A stretch of 64,000 nt of DNA from JBLZUR01 sp048565625 (GTDB taxonomy: Bacteria > Pseudomonadota > Alphaproteobacteria > Sphingomonadales > Sphingomonadaceae), in the NCBI RefSeq assembly GCF_048565625.1, contig NZ_JBLZUR010000002.1, positions 1,798,001-1,862,000 on the forward strand, read 5' to 3'. Both the position numbers and the translations under genes were made by a program. Under the pieces are notes generated by a model, which worked only from the letters and a program-made list of their open reading frames with translations, ran no database searches and was not told the DNA's origin. Below are positions 59,850 to 64,000 of this stretch, piece after piece (the first letter of the stretch is position 1; each line of letters starts with the position of its first letter).

Positions 59850-61115
59850 ATGCATTCGTCCCTCGCGCTGCTTTCCAAGCGGCGGTTCCTGCCTCTTTTC
59901 GCCACCCAGTTCCTGGGTGCCTTCAACGACAACCTGTTCAAGACCGCGATGGTGATGCTCGTCACCTACGCGATCTATTCGGATCCCGCGCGGGAGGCGA
60001 CGTTCAGCGCGATCGCGGCCGCGCTCTTCATCCTGCCCTTCTTCCTCCTCTCCGCGCTGGCCGGGCAACTCGCCGACTGGCGCGACAAGGCCAAGCTGAT
60101 CCGCGTGGTGAAGACGGCGGAGGTGGTGATCATGATCGCCGGGGCCGCCGGCCTCCTCCTCTCATCCATCCCGCTGATGCTCCTCGCCCTCTTCGCGATG
60201 GGGGTGCATTCCACTTTCTTCGGCCCGATCAAATACGCCATCCTGCCGCAGCATCTGCGCGAGCCGGAGGTGCTGGGCGGCACCGGGCTGGTCGAGGCGG
60301 GGACCTATATCGCCATCCTCGGCGGCACCATTGTCGGCGGGCTGATCCACCCGGAGGCGGCGGCGGCCGCCGTGCTCGGCGTGGCGCTGATCGGGCGGAT
60401 CACCGGACAGCAGGTGCCGGATGCGCCGCCGGTGGTCGCGTCGGAGAAGATCGACTTCCACATCCTGCGTTCGTCCTACCGGCTCATCGCCGCGACGATG
60501 CACGTCACCCGCCTGTTCCGCGCAATCGTAGCGATCAGCTTCTTTTGGGGGATGGGCGCGGTGCTCGCCGCGCAGTTCCCGCCGCTCGTCAAGAACGTGC
60601 TCTTCGCCGACCAGACGGTCGCCACCCTGTTCCTGGCGATCTTCTCGGTCGGCGTGGCGATCGGCAGCCTGGCGATCAACCGCCTGCTCAAGGGCCGCGT
60701 CTCCGCCCGCTATGCTCCCTGGGCGGCGCTCGGCATGGGTGCCTTCCTCTGCGACTTCTACTTCGCGCTGAAGGGCTGGACGCCTTTGGGCGAGGGTTTG
60801 ATCGGCTTTCGCGAGTTCGTGGTGCGCGGGGATGCGGAACGCGTGATGTTCGATCTTCTCGGCGTCGCGTTCTGCGGCGGCATGTTCGTGGTCCCGCTCT
60901 ATGCGTTTCTCACCACCACGGTCGACAAGTCGGCGACGGCGCGCACCGTCGCCGCCAACAACATCGTCAACTCCGGCGCGATGGTGACGGGAACGCTGTT
61001 GGTCGTCGCGCTGATGGCGGCAGGCTTGTCGGTCGCCGAGACCGTCCTGGTGGTCGCCGCCGCCAGCATCCCCGCCGCCGTCTTCGCCTGGCGCCTCCAC
61101 CGCGCCTGCTCCTAG
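59850..61115 (+). CDS. MFS transporter, LplT-like (lysophospholipid flippase family)
   Basis: A 421-residue, twelve-helix transporter. The N-terminal motif LFATQFLGAFNDNLFKTAMV and the loop FGPIKYAILPQHL are typical of the LplT group, which flips lysophospholipids inward and is often fused to an acyltransferase. Here there is no acyltransferase domain. ATG 59850 is chosen because the homologous part starts at LLSKRRFLPLFAT; an upstream ATG at 59772 would add 26 low-complexity residues. No neighbour supports a specific substrate. Confidence 0.78.
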   Translation: MHSSLALLSKRRFLPLFATQFLGAFNDNLFKTAMVMLVTYAIYSDPAREATFSAIAAALFILPFFLLSALAGQLADWRDKAKLIRVVKTAEVVIMIAGAAGLLLSSIPLMLLALFAMGVHSTFFGPIKYAILPQHLREPEVLGGTGLVEAGTYIAILGGTIVGGLIHPEAAAAAVLGVALIGRITGQQVPDAPPVVASEKIDFHILRSSYRLIAATMHVTRLFRAIVAISFFWGMGAVLAAQFPPLVKNVLFADQTVATLFLAIFSVGVAIGSLAINRLLKGRVSARYAPWAALGMGAFLCDFYFALKGWTPLGEGLIGFREFVVRGDAERVMFDLLGVAFCGGMFVVPLYAFLTTTVDKSATARTVAANNIVNSGAMVTGTLLVVALMAAGLSVAETVLVVAAASIPAAVFAWRLHRACS

Positions 61116-61293
61116 ATTGAGAACTCACACCAATCACTCATTCTCACGATGATCCGGTGATTCTGATGGGTTCACTGAAAACCGGATGCAGGTGCGCGAG
61201 GCGATCGGCCGGTTGTGCAGGGCCGGACGTGCAAGGTCCGTTGCCAAACCGCTTCATCGTCAACGCGGTGCATCCGATGCCGGGACTGAACGC

Positions 61294-62058
61294 CTATACT
61301 AGATGCTCCAGCATCGCCGTGCCGAGTTCCGGCATGGTGACGGCGCTCATGTGATTGCCCGGGACCGCGACGAACCGGGCGTCCGGCAAAGCCGCCGCCA
61401 AGGCGGGCGCCGACCCGTTGTCATGATCGTCTTCTCCCGACACGACCAGCACCGGCAGGTCGATGCCCTGGAGCTCGTCCGATGTCGTCGGCACGAAGGT
61501 GTCGAGGACATGCCGGAGGGCCACGGGATCGCTCTTCGTCGTCTTGAGGAACGCCTCGGCGAAGAACGCCGGCGATCCGCGCTCGTGGTGGCCCAGATTG
61601 TCGAGCACCCTCTTGAAGAAGCTCGATCGGCCCTCCGGATCGAGGATGCCGGTCAGCCCCATGCCCGCGAAAATCGCCCGGCGCGGCGTGGCACCCTTCA
61701 CCAGCATACGCACCGTCGTCCGGCCGCCGAGCGAGTAGCCGCCGAGATCGTAGTCTGTAAGGCCGAGCGCCTCGACCAAAGCCAGCCCGTCATCCGCCAG
61801 CACGTCGGGCGGATAGGCGGAGGCGTCATGCGGCTTCGCGCTGTCACCGTGCGCCCGCAGGTCCGGCATGATGACGCGGAAGCCGGCTGTGGCGAGGCGC
61901 GCGGCATGGCCGTACTTGATCCAGTTCACTTCGGCGCTCGAGAACAGGCCGTGGATCAGGATGACAGGCCTCCCCTCGCCCACTTCATGGTAGGCGAGTT
62001 CGACTCCATCGGTGCCCGGATAGCGGTGATGGGAAACTTCAGTCGGGGACTTTGCCAA
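61294..62058 (-). CDS. Alpha/beta-fold hydrolase
   Basis: A 254-residue hydrolase with the oxyanion-hole HGLFSSAE, the nucleophile elbow GYSLGG, a charge-relay Asp in SGEDDHDNG and the His in PGNHMSAV. The catalytic triad is therefore complete. The substrate (ester, lactone or similar) cannot be told. It overlaps the GFA gene at its 5' side by 20 bases on the same strand. Confidence 0.85.
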   Translation of the reverse strand: MAKSPTEVSHHRYPGTDGVELAYHEVGEGRPVILIHGLFSSAEVNWIKYGHAARLATAGFRVIMPDLRAHGDSAKPHDASAYPPDVLADDGLALVEALGLTDYDLGGYSLGGRTTVRMLVKGATPRRAIFAGMGLTGILDPEGRSSFFKRVLDNLGHHERGSPAFFAEAFLKTTKSDPVALRHVLDTFVPTTSDELQGIDLPVLVVSGEDDHDNGSAPALAAALPDARFVAVPGNHMSAVTMPELGTAMLEHLV

Positions 62059-62479
62059 CGGTCTTCATCCAGCGTTCGGTGACGGATGCGTTCTCGTCCG
62101 AACGCGTGGCCGGCAGATGCGCAGTGTCCTGCCAGGCCGGCAGGATGCTCTCGCTCGCATAATTGCGGGTCGGACGGAAGCGGCTCGGGTCGTCGAACGA
62201 CCCCAGCGTGATGTCGATGTTCTCCCCGCCCTCAAGGAAGGCAAAGCCGAGGGGGGTGCCGCAGGTGGCGCAGAACGGACGGTGGGCGATTGGGGAGGAC
62301 CGATACCAGTCCGGTTCCGCCTCCCACCGGAGGGCGTCCACAGGCACGTTCACGAAGGCGGTGGAAGCGCCACCGGTCGCACGGCGGCACATCTTGCAAT
62401 GGCAGAGATAGGCCTCATCGCTCTCGATCCGGGCTGTGTAGCGGACCCGGCCGCACTGACAGCCTCCCGTCATCTCCAT
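62039..62479 (-). CDS. GFA-family (CENP-V/Gfa domain) zinc protein
   Basis: A 146-residue protein with the zinc-ligand pattern of the glutathione-dependent formaldehyde-activating family: GGCQCGRVRY, LCHCKMCRRATG and PFCATCGTPLG, seven Cys in all. The family includes Gfa and CENP-V proteins; the original formaldehyde role is not general. ATG 62479 has GGAGA eight bases upstream; ATG 62473 is possible. It overlaps the hydrolase by 20 bases, and its start overlaps that of the divergent YitT gene. Confidence 0.82.
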   Translation of the reverse strand: MEMTGGCQCGRVRYTARIESDEAYLCHCKMCRRATGGASTAFVNVPVDALRWEAEPDWYRSSPIAHRPFCATCGTPLGFAFLEGGENIDITLGSFDDPSRFRPTRNYASESILPAWQDTAHLPATRSDENASVTERWMKTVGKVPD

Positions 62480-63170
62480 GAACTTATCTCCGTCGAACGG
62501 CGTTTCCGGCTTGGCGGTTATCGTCCCGACAGCGGAGGAGTTCCACATTCTGACCGACGATCATCCGCCAAGAGAGGATCTGCAGCACAGCGTCCTGGAG
62601 GACATGTACGCGCTGCTGATCGGCAGCAGCTTCATGGCGCTCGGCCTCATCCTCTTCCACGACGTCGGCCTGGTGACGGGCGGGATCGGCGGCGTGGCCC
62701 TCCTCATCTCCTACATCGTGCCGGTGACGCCGGGTGTCCTCTTCACGCTCCTCAACCTGCCTTTCCTCGTCTTCGCATGGCGGGTGATGGGGAAGGCCTT
62801 CGCGATCAAGTCGGCGATCGTCAGCATCGGCGTCAGCGTCATGGCCTCGCTCGCCTCCACCGTGTTCGCCTTCGCTTATGTGAAGCCGATCTTCGCCGCG
62901 ATCTTCGGCGGTACGGTCATCGGGGTCGGCATCCTCTTCCTTGCCCGGCATCAGGCCGGGGTCGGCGGCACCGGCGTGGTGGCCCTATGGCTGCAGAAGA
63001 CGCGCGGCTGGAACGCCGGGCGGACGCAGCTTGCGTTCGACGCCGTGGTTCTGGTCGCGTCCCTGGCCGCCCTGTCGCCGGACAAGGTGCTGATCTCGGC
63101 CCTGAGCGCGGCGGCGGTGGCGGCGATCCTCATCACCTTCCACCGCCCGGGCCGCTACATGGGGTACTAA
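62478..63170 (+). CDS. YitT-family membrane protein
   Basis: A 230-residue protein with about five to six hydrophobic helices. The stretch EDMYALLIGSSFMALGLILF, followed by VGLVTGGIGGVALLISY, matches the first two helices of the YitT (DUF161) family, proteins of unknown transport function. ATG 62478 gives a 40-residue soluble lead, overlaps the start codon of the GFA gene (CATG) and has no ribosome binding site; translation may start leaderless. Confidence 0.78.
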   Translation: MNLSPSNGVSGLAVIVPTAEEFHILTDDHPPREDLQHSVLEDMYALLIGSSFMALGLILFHDVGLVTGGIGGVALLISYIVPVTPGVLFTLLNLPFLVFAWRVMGKAFAIKSAIVSIGVSVMASLASTVFAFAYVKPIFAAIFGGTVIGVGILFLARHQAGVGGTGVVALWLQKTRGWNAGRTQLAFDAVVLVASLAALSPDKVLISALSAAAVAAILITFHRPGRYMGY

Positions 63171-64000
63171 GCGGCCTTCTTCAGATGCCGCCGGCCGAGA
63201 AGTTCCGCGATCTGGACGGCGTTGAGCGCCGCGCCCTTGCGGAGGTTGTCGCTGACGCACCAGAGGGCGAGACCGTTGTCGACCGTAGGGTCGTCGCGGA
63301 CGCGGCTGACATAGGTTGCGAACTCGCCGACGCATTCGATCGGCGTGACATAGCCGCCGTCCTCACGCTTATCGACCAGCATGATCCCCGGCGCCTCGCG
63401 CAGGATGCGCTGCGCGTCCTCGGCGGATAGCTCGTCCTCAAACTCGATGTTGATCGCTTCGGAATGGCCGACGAAGACGGGCACGCGCACGCAGGTGGCG
63501 GTGACCTTGATCTTCGGGTCGAGGATCTTCTTGGTCTCGACAACCATCTTCCACTCTTCCTTGGTGTAGCCGTCGTCCAGGAAGCTGTCGATGTGCGGGA
63601 TCACGTTGAAGGCGATCTGCTTGGTGAACTTCTTCGGTTCGGCCTGGTCGCCGACGAAGATGTTACGCGACTGTTCGAACAGTTCGTCCATGCCCGCCTT
63701 GCCCGCGCCGGAAACCGACTGATAGGTCGAGACGACCACGCGCTTGATCTTCGCCACATCGTGCAGCGGCTTCAGCGCCACGACCATCTGCGCGGTCGAG
63801 CAGTTCGGGTTGGCGATGATGTTCTTCTTGGCGTAACCGTCGATCGCCTCCGGGTTCACCTCCGGCACGATCAGCGGCACGTCCGGGTCCATGCGGTACA
63901 GCGAGGAATTGTCGATCACCGTGCAGCCGGCGGCGGCCGCGATCGGCGCATACTTCTTCGTCGCCTCGGACCCGATCGCGAAGAGCGCGATGTCCCAGCC
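63167..64000 (-). CDS. asd: Aspartate-semialdehyde dehydrogenase, C-terminal 277 residues
   Basis: The frame is open to the window edge, so the N-terminus and NADP-binding start are missing. The catalytic Cys is in IIANPNCSTAQMVVAL, with the substrate Arg and His region KVTATCVRVPVFVGHSE and the C-terminal NLRKGAALNAVQIAE. It reduces aspartyl phosphate to the semialdehyde for Lys, Met, Thr and diaminopimelate synthesis. It is convergent with the YitT gene and overlaps its end by 4 bases. Confidence 0.95.
   Translation of the reverse strand, partial: GWDIALFAIGSEATKKYAPIAAAAGCTVIDNSSLYRMDPDVPLIVPEVNPEAIDGYAKKNIIANPNCSTAQMVVALKPLHDVAKIKRVVVSTYQSVSGAGKAGMDELFEQSRNIFVGDQAEPKKFTKQIAFNVIPHIDSFLDDGYTKEEWKMVVETKKILDPKIKVTATCVRVPVFVGHSEAINIEFEDELSAEDAQRILREAPGIMLVDKREDGGYVTPIECVGEFATYVSRVRDDPTVDNGLALWCVSDNLRKGAALNAVQIAELLGRRHLKKAA

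Noticed and set aside
61116..61293. Small gene between the MFS transporter and the hydrolase
   Set aside because: The only open frame (from 61157) has no ribosome binding site and overlaps the hydrolase; its translation looks random.

Overview
This 64 kb window is GC-rich alphaproteobacterial chromosome and looks like Sphingomonadales. The grounds are gene content and order: an amgK-murU-tsaE-addB block with a DivL-like protein, ScfR next to propionyl-CoA carboxylase, trpGDC-lexA-comEC-gltX-gltA, nuoA-N followed by birA-coaX-rnj-DUF1467, and paired hairpin repeats. No phage, transposase, CRISPR array or rRNA is visible. It is mostly a housekeeping region, dense and full of 4-nt start/stop overlaps.

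Layout. 1-2431: the end of an M28 peptidase, a small lipoprotein, a gene broken by an in-frame amber codon, a small hypothetical gene, and tRNA-Pro and tRNA-Ile2. 2486-9962 (minus): one coupled block, DivL-like pseudokinase > tsaE > amgK > murU > addB (cell-wall recycling, t6A tRNA modification, recombination). 10068-11790: AlgH family, a peroxiredoxin, and two tiny hydrophilic proteins behind a general-stress (EcfG-type) promoter motif. 11828-20255: the propionyl-CoA to succinyl-CoA route (divergent ScfR regulator; pccB, a ribbon-helix-helix-like protein and a coiled-coil protein, mce, mcm, pccA). 21319-29363: trpG-trpD-trpC, lexA with its SOS box, comEC, gltX, gltA. 29360-34976: a second histidine-kinase-like protein without its phosphoacceptor, a DUF2336 protein, a degenerate nucleotidyltransferase/CDP-alcohol-phosphotransferase-like membrane protein, and a 765-residue membrane-anchored coiled-coil protein.

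35275-54357 (minus) is the 14-gene complex I operon nuoA-N, with four extra small genes between nuoD and nuoF, running on into birA, coaX, rnj and a DUF1467 gene. BirA probably biotinylates PccA. 54474-64000: an EF-hand protein, a squalene/phytoene-synthase-like protein with a probable ATC start, DUF2794, cysE divergent from oxyR, moaE-moaD-pgsA, a PAP2 phosphatase, an LplT-like MFS protein, an alpha/beta hydrolase, a GFA-family protein, a YitT-family protein and the C-terminal part of asd.

The most notable points are two kinase homologues whose phosphoacceptor His is replaced (Arg579 and Asn123), hairpin-pair repeats whose stem sequences change while base pairing is kept, candidate operators at the propionate locus, and the small genes inserted in the nuo operon. 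All functions are read from sequence and from recall of protein families; no database search was run.
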